A stretch of DNA of 64,000 bases from Sabethes cyaneus (Eukaryota; Arthropoda; Insecta; Diptera; Culicidae). A program made the translations under genes and the position numbers. Position 1 is the first letter of the stretch. Every line of letters begins with the position of its first letter. Below the pieces are notes generated by a model, which ran no database searches, had not been told where the DNA came from, and was given only the letters and a program-made list of their open reading frames with translations. Location of the stretch: NCBI RefSeq assembly GCF_943734655.1, contig NC_071354.1, positions 231,192,397-231,256,396 on the forward strand, in the 5' to 3' direction. Below are positions 11,503 to 22,527 of this stretch, piece by piece.

Positions 11503-12294
11503 CTAATCGAAACCTTCACGTATCTCAACGTCCGAATTATCGCCAATCCACGTCAAGTAGGATGACATCCGGGAGTAAACCGCCGCCCGGTTGCTTGCGC
11601 ATCCCAGGAAAGAATTGAACGAAAACACCCCAATCTGAGTGGTGATTCCATCGACATCCACAACGGTTAGTGGACTGCCGTAGTCTTGGCTGCAGGGTGC
11701 GCTCAATTCCGAATTTGTGCAGATATGATTGTCGGTGATTTGCTGCGTCGGCAGACTCAGCCGACAGGATACTACTGAAACCACTGGCATTCTAGCGAAC
11801 AGCAAATCCGGCGATTGTGGTCCACTATTGCCGACAAATCCCCATCCGATGACGGTCGCTTCCTGTCCGACGAAGGTTGCATCCACCTGGCGAAGGTTTG
11901 GCAGTCGAATCGGTCTGTAAATAGTTACAGTGCTGGGAAGCTGTACTAATCCGACATCGAAAATTTCTCCCGCTATCTCGTATCCCGGATGGACGAGTAA
12001 CTGCGTCGCTTCCAATCGGACCTGATTCTCGTCGGTTTGGTCGAAGATTCGGGTGCTACCCAACACAACGGTAACCTTTTCTACGTTAACGATGCACTGA
12101 GCGGCTGTTAGAACGTAGTTCGGTGAAATTAGCGATCCACCGCAGATTCCAGTGGCCAAGATCAATCCGGCCGCATACGGAAACTGTCCGGGCTCCGCCA
12201 TTTGGCCATTATGAATGCGTTGCTCCTTCTCGACTGGAGTGGTTTGTACCAGCACAGCGTACAGGCAAACGACGAAAATCGCGAGAAATCGCAT
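11503..12294 (-). CDS. SPH-3: intronless secreted serine protease homologue, catalytically dead
   Basis: A single 263-aa reading frame from the ATG at 12294 (a GTG just upstream is not a start). Residues 1-19 are a signal peptide. Activation site Arg26-Ile27 (EQR/IHNG). The S1A fold is clear: CGGSLIS, the disulphide-forming cysteines, GWGFVGN, and a C-terminal MSSYLTWI helix. The His is Gln66 (LTAAQC), the Asp is kept (EIFDVGLVQL), and the GDSGGP motif has become QDYGSP, so Ser is Tyr. Two triad residues are lost. The C-terminal half (ITTQIGVFSF, RMSSYL.WI, NSDVE) is closest to SPH-4 and SPH-5, which each have one intron. SPH-3 has none, so intron loss or a processed origin is possible. A TATA-like box and GATA site lie upstream and AATAAA downstream. 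Confidence 0.9.
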   Translation of the reverse strand: MRFLAIFVVCLYAVLVQTTPVEKEQRIHNGQMAEPGQFPYAAGLILATGICGGSLISPNYVLTAAQCIVNVEKVTVVLGSTRIFDQTDENQVRLEATQLLVHPGYEIAGEIFDVGLVQLPSTVTIYRPIRLPNLRQVDATFVGQEATVIGWGFVGNSGPQSPDLLFARMPVVSVVSCRLSLPTQQITDNHICTNSELSAPCSQDYGSPLTVVDVDGITTQIGVFSFNSFLGCASNRAAVYSRMSSYLTWIGDNSDVEIREGFD

Positions 12295-12359
12295 CACTGA
12301 CGACGATGCACTTACTCAAACGGCAAATGGGAAATGCACTGCCCATCACATGGGTGGCT

Positions 12360-12410
12360 GTAGATTTATTTAACTCGAGATTAGGAATGCATTAGGGTAT
12401 TGATAAGATG
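12360..12410 (-). promoter_or_regulatory. Putative SPH-3 core promoter with GATA site
   Basis: On the minus strand a TTAAATAAA TATA-like box lies at about 12364-12373, some 70 bp before the ATG. A TTGATAAGA GATA-factor consensus (plus-strand orientation) is at 12400-12408, just upstream of it. A similar GATA-plus-TATA layout precedes SPH-4 and SPH-5. Confidence 0.4.
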
Positions 12411-13809
12411 TTTTCACAAAATTTTGAAGTGCTCTTTTTCAAGAAAAAAAAACTGTCGATAAAAGATTACAGTTTATTTTTGGAGATTTTAAAATATAAA
12501 ACAATTTCGGTGTGTTCTGGAAAAGTGTAGATTGTATAATTTAGCAAGTCATTCAATTTTATCAGTTGGTTGTATAAATAGTATTACGCAGAGTACCACA
12601 AACATTGAGAGAAAACCCGATCCTTGAAGCTACGAATCTAGCTTTATAGGGTAGGTGTTACATTCGTGACATGTAACGATGTCGGTCGGTTAGCTCTCCT
12701 GCATGGCAGCAATTATTAACGTTTTATCTGAGGATTCGTTAGAGTTATATATTTTCTACAAATTGAAAATTTTGTCAAGATGTACCAGAGATAACAAAAA
12801 AGAACAAGTTTTATAAATTATAATTAGGTACTGGTTGATCTAGACCGTAATATGCCATTAGCTCAAAACACGTGTTTTTATCATTGTTCCGAGACTGCTA
12901 ATGTCGTGAAAACTTAACAGCTTTCTATAATATTTTCACTAAAAAAGTACGAATGTTTATATATTTTTCCAGTCCCTACGGTAGAGGTTGCTTCTAAAGC
13001 GTTAGACCTTTTCTTGTTTCTTTTCGTACCTGTCGATATGCGTAGATTTTGTAGGCACATGAAGCTCAAAAACGTGATTTTACAGAATTAAAATCAATCA
13101 TAAAATCAACGCGTTTTTTTAGTTTTGAGCGAACTACCTTATTTTTCAACTAACAGATTCTGGAATCAAACTAAATACGCTGGCTCCTGTACACGTTTAC
13201 TGGTCATAACCCAGGAAAAAAAATAAAAGTTAGGATGATGTGCGATGTTTTCGAGGTTAAGTTGATTATCCACCATTAGCGGGTATAAAACAACTTATCT
13301 CACGTTTCCAGTTATCAAATAGAATTGGTTGCGTATTTCAGCATTTTTCCCGAACACTCTACGATATAGCTCTTATCAGTGGCATGATTTGGCTACCGAA
13401 CACACGAAATGAGCTGCACCAGCACATGAAAAATACAAAGAGTTAATCTAACAAGCGGTGTGATCGTCCCTTTCTTAAGTAGCTGTACTACTAATAATAG
13501 CATCTTTTAGTAGACTGAAATGATGGTAATAGCTGTTGGTCTAATGTTATGGTAATTATATTGAAATTAAATGTCATTTTGTAAATCCTCATAATTTCGG
13601 CAATATACAAAAAGCAATGATGAGACGAAAAAAATAAAAATTGTCCTAAGTTATACGGTGATTCTTGTAGGAAATGTGTTCAGCTAAGAACTAAATCTTT
13701 CCATTTTAAAATTCAAACAATTTTGTTCTCATATCCCCATCAATCTGTTTGTAAGAAATAAGTAGTAGAATGAAATGAAAAAAAATCGAGCGTTATCATT
13801 CGTGATTTA
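12411..13809. other. AT-rich intergenic DNA, no gene seen
   Basis: I see only AT-rich unique-looking sequence upstream of SPH-3, with no supported ORF, RNA gene or terminal repeat. Confidence 0.55.
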
Positions 13810-14589
13810 TTTCTTTTTTTAATAAAACTGAAGAAATTCGAAGAAAGGAAATCTCGCGACTTGGTGCATCACAGATAGGGCCGGCGCTAGCCAATTTGCT
13901 CCTCCAGGCAAATTCTCAAAATGGCGCCCCCAGAACAAACGAAAAACAGCCCGCGTTGCTGTGTACAGACATTTTACTACCTACACACTCGCAAACGCAC
14001 AGTCTCGTAGCGTCTTTCTGCATAGCAACTCACGAGGCAAACAACTCGTGAGCAGCCAGCTGCCCGTAAGCGCTAGCGGCACACTGGGATACAGATGTTG
14101 CACTACTTTTTGTTTTCTTCTTCATCTTATGCCCTCGATTCTACATGCGGGTGGGAGTGCGAGTCCTCGCGAGTGATCGGTATCAGTTGCTCAGAGCGAC
14201 GTGCGTGCGAGAGCGACGACCGTGGCTGTTAGATAAATATACACTCGCAAAAGTCGTTGCAGTGCATGAATAAACACGAGCTTGAGCCTGAAAGGAACGC
14301 TTATGCCGGCGTGTTTCATTCGAACGAGTACTATAATTGTATAATTGTTGGTTTCTAGAAACCAAAAACGAAAAAGTTCGGTTCATATTTCCTGTTACTT
14401 CAGAAACTACGTCCTCGTACCTTGCTACTTCATAGAAGATGAATCTGTTGATTGCGGTTTCTGAAGAGATTCGAAAATCTCTCTCGAAAAATTTCAAAAT
14501 AATTTAATATCATCAATGCCACTTTTCCTTGACACTTGAGTGTTTTGATTGTTGTGATTTGTTGCGAATAGATTTTCATCAGGAGGAGG

Positions 14590-15060
14590 TGGAGCGCAAA
14601 TGGAAAGCAAAGAATGGCGTAGGCGTATGAACCGTGCCCTGCAGGCACTACTTGGAACGATTCTCAAAGTACACCTATCGAAAGTTGCGGGAGTACGACC
14701 GGTCGGTCACGTCGCAAGAATATCGGATGACCTTGCAGTGAATCTGTTCTCTTCTAGACCCCCATCGGCTTTAAGGGCCACATACACGTACGCATATGTT
14801 GGGTTGCAAACGAATAAAATGTTGGCAGGTCAACGTCTTCTTTTGTTAGCTTAGTTCGTGGCGCTCATACATAGGCGAGAGTATTGACCGAACATGAATT
14901 CACCATTTTCGGTCAACATATTCGTACGTGTATGAAGGCCTTTAGGAATAGAGAGACTCAACTTATTAGATGGCTCGACATGGTTGAAACCGATTTGCTT
15001 GTGTCGAGATACTCAACGAATTGGCGGCAAATAGCCCAGGACCCAATACAGCGTAGAGTA
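14590..15060 (+). pseudogene. RTE-like C-terminal domain fragment
   Basis: The blocks SKEWRRRMNRALQ (14600s), VGHVARISDDLA (about 14705) and LIRWLDMVETDLL (about 14960), then NWRQIAQD, match the C-terminal domain seen at 11060-11370 in the larger RTE-like copy. The piece is cut by a small inverted-repeat element at 14775-14941. It is a fragment carried inside the hAT-type element, not a gene. Confidence 0.75.
14775..14941. repeat. Small MITE with long inverted arms
   Basis: A roughly 165-bp unit whose two halves are imperfect inverted repeats of about 60 bp (sharing ATACACGTACG and ATATGTTG). It interrupts the RTE fragment. Flanking TTTAA/TTTAG may be the target duplication. It would fold into a hairpin. 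Confidence 0.55.
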
Positions 15061-15735
15061 ACTCTAGATACATCACTGGATATCAAGCTTTACACTGGAT
15101 ATAGCTTTATGTTGCTAAAGGAGAAGGAAGAAAGTTTGGCGTCCCCTCAAAGTGGCGCTCCAAGCAGCTGCTTGTTTCGCTTAAAGAAAGCGCCGGCCCT
15201 GATCACAGAGGTTTACTGTATGGCTGGGTTCGTACTTGCTCGATTGAGTTCTGCGACTCGACAAATGATGTTCTACGGAGTTTACCAATAATTCTGGTGT
15301 TCCACAAGGTAGTAACATGGAGTCTCTGTTATTCGCACTATTTTTCAGCGATGTTACACTACTGTTGGGTGTTGGGGCAAAACTTGTATACGCCGCTGAC
15401 GTGAAACTGTTTCTGCCTGTACGATTCATCGAAGACTGTAGCCAATTACAAGAGCTCCTGGAGGTATATGTACGCTGGTGCCGTAGTAACTGTTTACTTG
15501 TTAGTATCACTAACCATCATGTTAGTACCTTTCACCACATAGTGAATCCAATAGTGTTCCATGTATCAAATCGCCAATCAGGAACCAGCAAGTGTAGATC
15601 ACGTGAGCAATTTAGGTGTTTTGTTGGATGCCAAACTTTTTGTTTATTAGTAGTTTTCAAATCCATGGTGTTTGATAGCCTGATACGATTTAGAGAACGT
15701 CTGACTCGACTGGAAACGATGACACTCCGTTAGGC

Positions 15736-16277
15736 TTACGAAGCCTAGTGAGTCTGACGCGAGCCCGACTGAACCCGACGCTGAACAGACACGATGAGAA
15801 ATCGAAAGTGTTAATGCAAAACACCGCTTTGCTTTATATTTTATAAGGGGTCGATGCCGATGCGAGGGCCAGGGAGACAGACTTGTTATAAGCACTGACA
15901 GAGAGTATCACGATTACTACACTGAACCAAGAATCGTGGTAATTGTTGCCATATTAGAGGGTAAAATTAAGAGGACACACCAGTGAATTTTTGCAGAAAA
16001 GATTTCTGTTTAACTTAAGCAGTGTTCTGGTCAAAATTACTATGCGTTACTTTCGGCGTTACCCCGATACATAACAAAAATAACAGAATCGTAGTCAAAA
16101 TTACTAGAAATGACCATGAAAGGTGGTAAAATTATCTGAGAGCATATTACTTGTACAAGAATCATGGTAAATTTGAATAGCTTTTTCATGGTACTTACAA
16201 AAAGCATGCGTTTTCTGCAAAATTGTGCGAGATACCATGGTTTTTGTTTCAGAGTACCTACTCATGTATGCACCGTA
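15736..16277. other. No gene seen
   Basis: Downstream of the Jockey relic the sequence shows no supported gene or terminal repeat. Short A/T-rich motifs with ACCATG/ACCATGG-like words recur, but not as a clear array. Confidence 0.45.
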
Positions 16278-16350
16278 CCTAAAAAAGCAAAGCCTTGGCC
16301 GCCTAATATGCCTTTTCTAAGACTTGACCCTTCTTTATTGAGCTGTTAAT
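16278..16350 (-). repeat. SINE family A, truncated copy
   Basis: Only the tail portion is present (AGCAAAGCC start, then the block AAGACTTGACCCTTCTTTAT), oriented on the minus strand. It matches 3975-4174 and the reverse of 41841-42052. Confidence 0.7.
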
Positions 16351-16426
16351 ACGGTAAGACGGTGATAGGCCGCCGTGTCGCTCCTAAACTTGGTGATCGG
16401 TGGTACACCGTAACAACCTACATATA

Positions 16427-17380
16427 GAGTAAGGAGGGGTAAAAGTGCGATGGGGGAAAAGAACGATTCAATGATTTATCGGTGGAGATTGTGAGTAAAT
16501 TGACTACATTAGCATGGATGGGTGACAACTTTGACAGCTTGAATCTAACGTAGACTTTGGTTGCTTACGAAGCATAGTTGCTGAGTTATGAGCAAATGTT
16601 ATTTTAGAGCGGTTTTGATGTAATTTTTCGTTATACGGCAAATACGATATCAACAGGATGATATTACTTATTGAAAATTTGTAGCAGTGTTTTATATCAC
16701 TCACATATCTGATTTCAAAATACGGTGAAAAGAATTTACAAAATATATTTCGCTTTTCCAGAATTTAATCAAACCTCGTCAAGCGCCTAGCGGGGTAAAA
16801 GTTTGATTCACGGACGGGGTAAAAGTGCGATTCATGAACGAGGCAAAAATGTATAGCATATTATATACAGCTTTAGCACTATATTACAGATACTAGAAAT
16901 GGAAGATCTGCAGAAAACTGTATGCTCTACAGATGTTGGCCGATGGAAACCAATGTTTTCCGCTGATGAAACAAAAAACAAACGCTTGGAAAAGTTTCGT
17001 TCTGACGGAGGCTGCAAAATACCAGCGAAAATAGGAAAGGTGCAAATTGAGAATATTCCTTACCGAAACATAACGCAGATTAAAGATAATATGGTTTTGT
17101 TAGCTACTGCTGGGCCAATTTCATGGATTCTAGCTTCGAACTTTTGCCCCGAGGTATTCGTACTTTTGCCCCGCTAGTGGGGTAAAAGTGCGAATCGGCA
17201 CTTGATCAGAAGAATGAAGAATTTATTTTGCATAACACTATTATTCCAGATGATTTATAGTTGAATGTGAAGATATTGAGTTACTGCATCACTACAAAAT
17301 GTATTTTGTTTTTGTCCTTCTTCATATCTCACGAAAATTGATGACAACTGCAAACATCGCACTTATGCCCCGCCCTACTC
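16427..17380. mobile_element. DNA transposon with GAGTARGG inverted ends and internal copies of the end motif
   Basis: Ends GAGTAAGGAGGGG and, inverted, GAGTAGGGCGGGG form about 30-bp terminal inverted repeats. Both are flanked by TATA (16423-16426, 17381-17384), giving a TA or TATA duplication. The core motif GGGGTAAAAGTGCGA recurs inside at about 16793, 16817 and 17171, with an inverted copy near 17150. One open frame of 92 codons (16899-17177) has no domain I recognise; its last codons run into the repeat motif, so it is likely a remnant or chance ORF. Superfamily not assigned. Confidence 0.65.
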
Positions 17381-17699
17381 TATATGAACCGCAGTGCGTG
17401 TCTTTGAGAAATAAACGCGAATCAATTTATTGCTTTGGTGCCACCGGGGTTTGGCACGGTGTCGCACGGTTCGCTTCAAATGACCAAACACAGGAAGCAC
17501 CACACTATACAAAAGAAATTGGCTCCAAGCACATGTTAACTATGAAGCAGAAATTTTGACACGGCACGCAGTGCAATGCGCGCTTTTACAAGTCTGGCTT
17601 AGCTAAAGGTCAGTAACCTTAGCAAAACTAATAACTCGTCCCATCCTGAATCATCGAAAGCGTTTGCAGCATCTTGCTTGTAAGACGACGGCCCACTTC

Positions 17700-18130
17700 G
17701 GTTTCTCAACGTTGTTTAACGTATGCATAAAAAATAACACAATGAAACAAATTTTCTTTAAATCTTACGTTTCTTAAGCCTTCTACAAAATTGTTTCGAG
17801 GCCCTACTGGGCGGTTTTACGATTACGGTTCATCTCCTCCAGTAATCTCTCAGCATAATGGGGCGAGGTCAAGTCCAAAAAACCACATCCTTCTTCATGT
17901 GAAATTACCTCCTTGATGAAGGCGGTTACTTCCGTACCGAATTTTCGTGCCGAAACTTCCAGAACTCCAGAAACCCAGTAACTTGGTGCGGGAGATATAT
18001 TTGACGCCGTCTTTTACCTTGATGTGGACTGTAAAGTACCCGATTCAAGTCGTTACCGTCCAGTGTCAAGTAGGTCTCGGCGTCCATTATGACCATAACG
18101 TTGTACTTCGCCGTGGTAAATGGTTAGATA
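17700..18130 (-). pseudogene. ITm transposase relic (second copy)
   Basis: Read on the minus strand, it has a VMVIMDAETYLTLDGND-like block near 18050-18110 (first catalytic Asp context) and a DVVFWT...AP.HYAERLLEEMN block near 17830-17890 (second Asp context), with frameshifts. It is the same family as 3260-4330. It is not a host gene. Confidence 0.65.
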
Positions 18131-18179
18131 ATGCGTAAAACAGACCCCGAAGTGGTCAGTAGCCTCTTATCTAACAACT

Positions 18180-21100
18180 CCTATCCCTATCTCCACGTGG
18201 TACTAGCCGAAATAGCGGATATCGGGTAACCAACCCCGGTGGAAACCAAGGTCGTATATCAACAGGGAAGGAGACACAGGGTTGTCTCGACATTATAAGA
18301 TGGCAGCCCCATCACGAGACTCGGTACCGCTAGCGATATCTACCTATCTGAACCCACCCCACAAAAAAGAGTCAAGAAAATTCTACTCGGAACATTCGGC
18401 ATGGACAAAAGCGACAAAATAAGGACATGGAATGGAGACATGGGAACTGCAGATCGCTAAATTTCGTTGGTGGCAACAGGGTGCTCCTCGATTAGTTAGA
18501 ATCCCGAAAGTTTGGCATCGTCCCAGCAAACATTTTGGTCTGTATAACTTAATTCTAAATGAGATAAACGTCAGCATATAAGGTCTATCAAATCATATAT
18601 CATGCGCAGAAACGGCATATACATGCAAAAGTGGAGGCGATATACATGATTTAGTTCTTCAGAATAATTGAAATGCCGACAAAACAAACCAGTTTATACG
18701 ACTGAGCCGATTGACTGGATTGCATTTCGACACAGTTACGATAATATTTCTACTCTACCCTTCGCCTTTCCCCATTTGGTAAATGGCAAGTGTCAAAAAT
18801 TGCATACAGAGCAGGCTATTTATAGCTAAATATTCGCCCTGCAAGTTAATGAGACAAAAAAGTAAAAGCTTTGCTGAAAGCTTTTTTTCGTAAGCTTCCA
18901 GATATTATCGACCTGTCACAATATTTAACTTTTTCGTCTATATCAATTTAAAACAAAGCTGTACTCACCTGGTTTAGAACCAAGAACCACCCGTACCGCA
19001 GTATTTGTTCATTACCTTTTAGCTACTGGTACATCAGTACCTCAATGATATTTTTGCACATCTTAAACCGCAGTCATCGTACATGTAAGCAATGAGATCT
19101 TATCTGATGCATTGAACATGTAAGTGCGGATTTGATTTATTCTCATCCGACATACGAGTTTGTGTCAATTGTGACTGAATTACAGTGTCGTACATAAGTT
19201 TGCATTTGATCGTTAATATCATTAAAATTAAATTAAAATGCTGACTTCATGGAATGATATGCAGTACCTTTGCTAGCATTCCGTGGTACAGATTGTTCTA
19301 AATATACAATATACAAATATGCATATTCATATTTGATTACATGGAGATAATATTATTAAAGCTCAAGTACAAAAATGTTGTCTGTTATTTCAGAAACTCT
19401 TAAAAAGAAATTAAAAGTTATTTAAAATAGAATGCTGAGCATTTAGATGCTATAGGACAGCTCAAAATTGCTTACAACAATAAACATCAAACATTATTTT
19501 TTACTGTACCAGTTTAATGCTGAATGTCTTTTTCCAATTCCACTTAACATTTGCATTTCTTCTGAAAAGCCATAAGATGCACTGATATTAAGGCATTTAG
19601 ACAGAGGCGAACCAGCCGCAGGCTGAAAATCTCTCTAATATAGAATTAAAAAAAAAAAAAAGGCATTTAGATTGGCGGAATGGATTATAATCTTGACTTT
19701 CCCAGTTCTGAGAAATGCTCTCCTTGGTAAATTTTAAGATTTCCGTTCGTTCACTTACTATCTAATATCTAAAAAAATATGAGTTTCTACTTTTAACATT
19801 TTTAATTTTTAAAACGTTACATTACGTGGTTCTAATACGCCAAAAAAACAATCAAACTCCTCAAAGAGTGCTTTTTCATAAGATCTTTTATTATCTTGTC
19901 AGTATGACTTAATCATTATATGCTTGCTGCTTGATACTTAGGCGGGCTTACTTGAATTATTAACATTTTTGTAATAGTTAATAAGGTAATTGTAAAAGTT
20001 TTTCAAACCAGACAATAATTTTTTGAATATTCCGCCACAATAAAAATGAGTTCAATTTTAACAAAAGAAATATAGATATTTAAATTTAAAATAAAAGCGA
20101 AGAAACCGTTAATTTTTTTGGTTGACAAATCTGCATTAATTAATCTGATACGTTCATTGAAATCTCTCTATTTTGTTGTTTTTGTTGTAAAGAAATAACA
20201 ACAAATTTGAACGTGATTGATGCAAATCTTATTTTAATGCACCTAGAATCTCATGATTATCACTGCTTGTATATAAATCTAAAACGATGTCATATCAGAC
20301 ATTTTGCAAAACATAATCCGATGAAAACTGTTACTAACTACGATTACATCTTCATGATAGCCATTGTTGGTAACTAAATCTAAGAAATCGTCATATGCGA
20401 TATTCGCTAAGCATAACCCGATTATCTTTCGACCTATTTACGATTTTTACTATTAATTCGTATATCAATCATCGTGTGCATTACATACGATGAAATTTAC
20501 ACATTGTGCTTACAACATGTGTACGTTTATACGAGTCCGATGTGATATCTATTTATATAAGATTAAATCTCGACATGAATATACGATATCTGGTTTGCTG
20601 GGGTGGCACTGCGGGAGGTCTGTCGCAAAGGTGAGAAGGTGTGGAGGATCCGTGGCGGCAAAGCCCTATTTTTCCAGAGCTGTGGAGCGACTAACGAGCT
20701 GGGATCGGGGTTCGTAGTGTTGGGCAAAATGCAGGATGGCAGAAATGGACTGGAAAACAATTAACGAGAGGACGTTCGTGTTGAGGATAAAAGCCCGTTT
20801 CTTCAACTACAGACTACACCATCATAAACGTGCATTGTCCAAACGAAGGTAGATCCGACGACGAGAAGGAAGTGTTCTATGCGCAGCGCAGCGTTCATCG
20901 CGGGACAAAAAGATTGTCATCGGGGATATGAACGCCCAGATCGGCAGGGAAGCAATGTATAGACGGGTGATCGGGTCTCATAGCCTGCACCGATACGAAC
21001 GATAACGGCCAACGATGCATCAACTTTGCAGCTTCCCGAGGCTTGGTGATCAGAAGCACTTTTTTCCGCGCAAAGATATCGACAATACCACCTGGAGATC

Positions 21101-21650
21101 ACCTAACAAAGAACTTCGAACCAAATCGACCATAGTCTCATCGAGTTGGAATGAGTTGACGACGATTCTGAGGAGGAAAAAGCGCCAGAAGGAGGACACG
21201 TGATCGTGAGGAGCTGGAACAACTACTTCGAGCTAATGACATGCGTAAGTTATAGGAAAAGGTGAACCAAACTCGTAAGGGCTACACACCTGAACCTGAC
21301 ATGTGTAGAGACGAGGTGGAAGCAGTTCTTCGATGCGCACCTCAACGGCGATATAGCAGTAGGAGACGCAATGGAAGTTAACCTCGGGGTACCTACAAAC
21401 ATTATGCCGGCTCCCGATCTAGAAGAGTCAGCTTCGTCGTCAGCTGAAGAATAATAGCCACCGGAAAGGATCGACTTCCGGCAGAGCTCTTCAAAAATGA
21501 CCAAGAACCGCTAGCAATGGCACTTCATTGGATAAATTCTAGGAATTGGGAGGAGGAGAAACTACCAACCCTAGTCAACTCCTAGCCTTTGCAGATGACC
21601 TCGACGTCATTACTAGAAATCTACGCCAGACTAAAAACGGAGGCTAGGTG
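18180..21650 (+). mobile_element. RTE-like retrotransposon relic, interrupted by a 2.1-kb insertion
   Basis: A leader and endonuclease start lie at 18180-18521. The endonuclease resumes at 20603 (VALREVCRKGEKVWRIRGG, then CINFAASRGLVIRSTFF near 21017). A linker follows (QTRKGYTPEPDMCRDE near 21265), then a LPAELFKN block near 21478 and an LAFADDLDVITRN box near 21587. Most of the RT is deleted. Removing 18522-20602 with a 2-bp GT duplication joins the endonuclease frame. Stops show it is inactive. Confidence 0.75.
18522..20602. mobile_element. 2.1-kb non-autonomous TIR element inside the RTE endonuclease
   Basis: The ends are CCCAGCAAAC at 18522-18531 and its reverse complement at 20593-20602. 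GT flanks both sides and the host frame is restored on removal, so the borders are well supported. The interior is AT-rich with no transposase that I can recognise. It shares subterminal sequence with the 376-bp element at 2700-3075. Its ends (CCCAGCWARC) plus a 2-bp duplication do not let me name the superfamily. Confidence 0.75.
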
Positions 21651-21659
21651 GAGGACCAT

Positions 21660-22430
21660 TGCCAGCCTAGGCTGACGCTTCCGTATAAAAATGTTCATTT
21701 TGTTTATGTACTTCTTGGGTACCGGATGCTGGATGCCTCACCGGCCTAAGGCGCTGAACGATGAGGCCACCTTGCTCCCGGTCTTCCTCTTTACTATGTG
21801 CTGCACTTTACGGTTGCGTTTGCGTAGTATCATCAGGCGGCTGTGACCAGGCTTCCGTCTATTTATATGGTTCGTGTCCCGTCCCAGGAGGAAACAGGGT
21901 CGTGGTAGAAAAACAAAGGTAGCCAAATATCACAAAAAACATTCGTACGGGGTTACTATTTTGAAGCGGAACCCTCAGTTATCATTGAAAGACGCGGTGA
22001 AAACGGCAGGATCTTCGCAGTTTTATATCTAGAAAGCTAAGAAGAGCTGCACTGAACCGTAACGTACAGTGGTACAACGACAATGACATCACAGTGGTTC
22101 GATATGAGTAGAATCCAGTCGAATCCATTGAAACTAAAGTCAGTTGAGGGATACTGGACGGTTGTAACGTCGTTATGAAGAAGAATGGAATTGCAAACGA
22201 CCGTACTGGGTTCAAGTGAATGAAAATATGAAACATATGGAAAAACCGCTGATACGCATTCTTTAAACAATATTTTAAAATTTTCAAGATGATTACTATA
22301 CCTCTCTATGAGAAAAACAAAAAGGGAAACGCACTTCTGTTGCGCAGAAGAAATAAAATCTACAGATTTGAAGTAGTATGGCAGTATCTGTGCAATTGAC
22401 GTTGGATTGATTAGGACTTGCCCATCCTAA
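21660..22430. other. No gene seen (upstream of SPH-4)
   Basis: No supported coding frame. The stretch lies between the RTE relic and the SPH-4 promoter and may hold distal regulatory sequence. Confidence 0.45.
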
Positions 22431-22433
22431 AGC

Positions 22434-22470
22434 CGATAAGCTCTAATTGGTGCGGCTGTGCCTTTAAATA
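22434..22470 (+). promoter_or_regulatory. SPH-4 promoter: GATA site plus TATA box
   Basis: CCGATAAGC (22434-22442) is followed by GCCTTTAAATA (22460-22470), a TATA-type box 58 bp before the ATG at 22528. SPH-5 has the same pair, ACCGATAAGC and GCCTTTAAAT, in the same order. An ATG at 22477 falls between TATA and the expected start of transcription, which supports the chosen start. Confidence 0.6.
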
Positions 22471-22527
22471 CGGGCCATGATAAAAGCGAACCGACTAGTT
22501 TCAACTGAACGTTCTGTTCGATCCAAC

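Larger units (their letters stand above)
13876..15201. mobile_element. hAT-type non-autonomous DNA transposon, 1,326 bp, 8-bp TSD
   Basis: The terminal inverted repeats are TAGGGCCGGCGCT at the left and the reverse complement of CAGGGCCGGCGCT at the right, with one mismatch in 13. An exact 8-bp target duplication ATCACAGA flanks it (13868-13875, 15202-15209). The 8-bp TSD and CAGGG-type termini are typical of the hAT superfamily. No transposase is present. The interior carries an RTE fragment (14590-15060), which itself holds a small MITE. Confidence 0.85.
13810..15735 (+). mobile_element. Jockey-like retrotransposon relic, split by a hAT-type insertion
   Basis: Reverse-transcriptase sequence lies on both sides of the element at 13876-15201. 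The left part ends with an SRLGA-like block just before 13868. The right part continues with SQRFTVWLGSYLL, then NNSGVPQGSNMESLLF near 15290 (RT GVPQGS motif), KLVYAADVKLFLPV near 15383 (the YxDD box has become YAAD) and EVYVRWCRSN near 15460. Removing the insertion and one copy of its duplication restores the frame across the junction. Stops and the altered YxDD box show it is dead. Confidence 0.75.
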
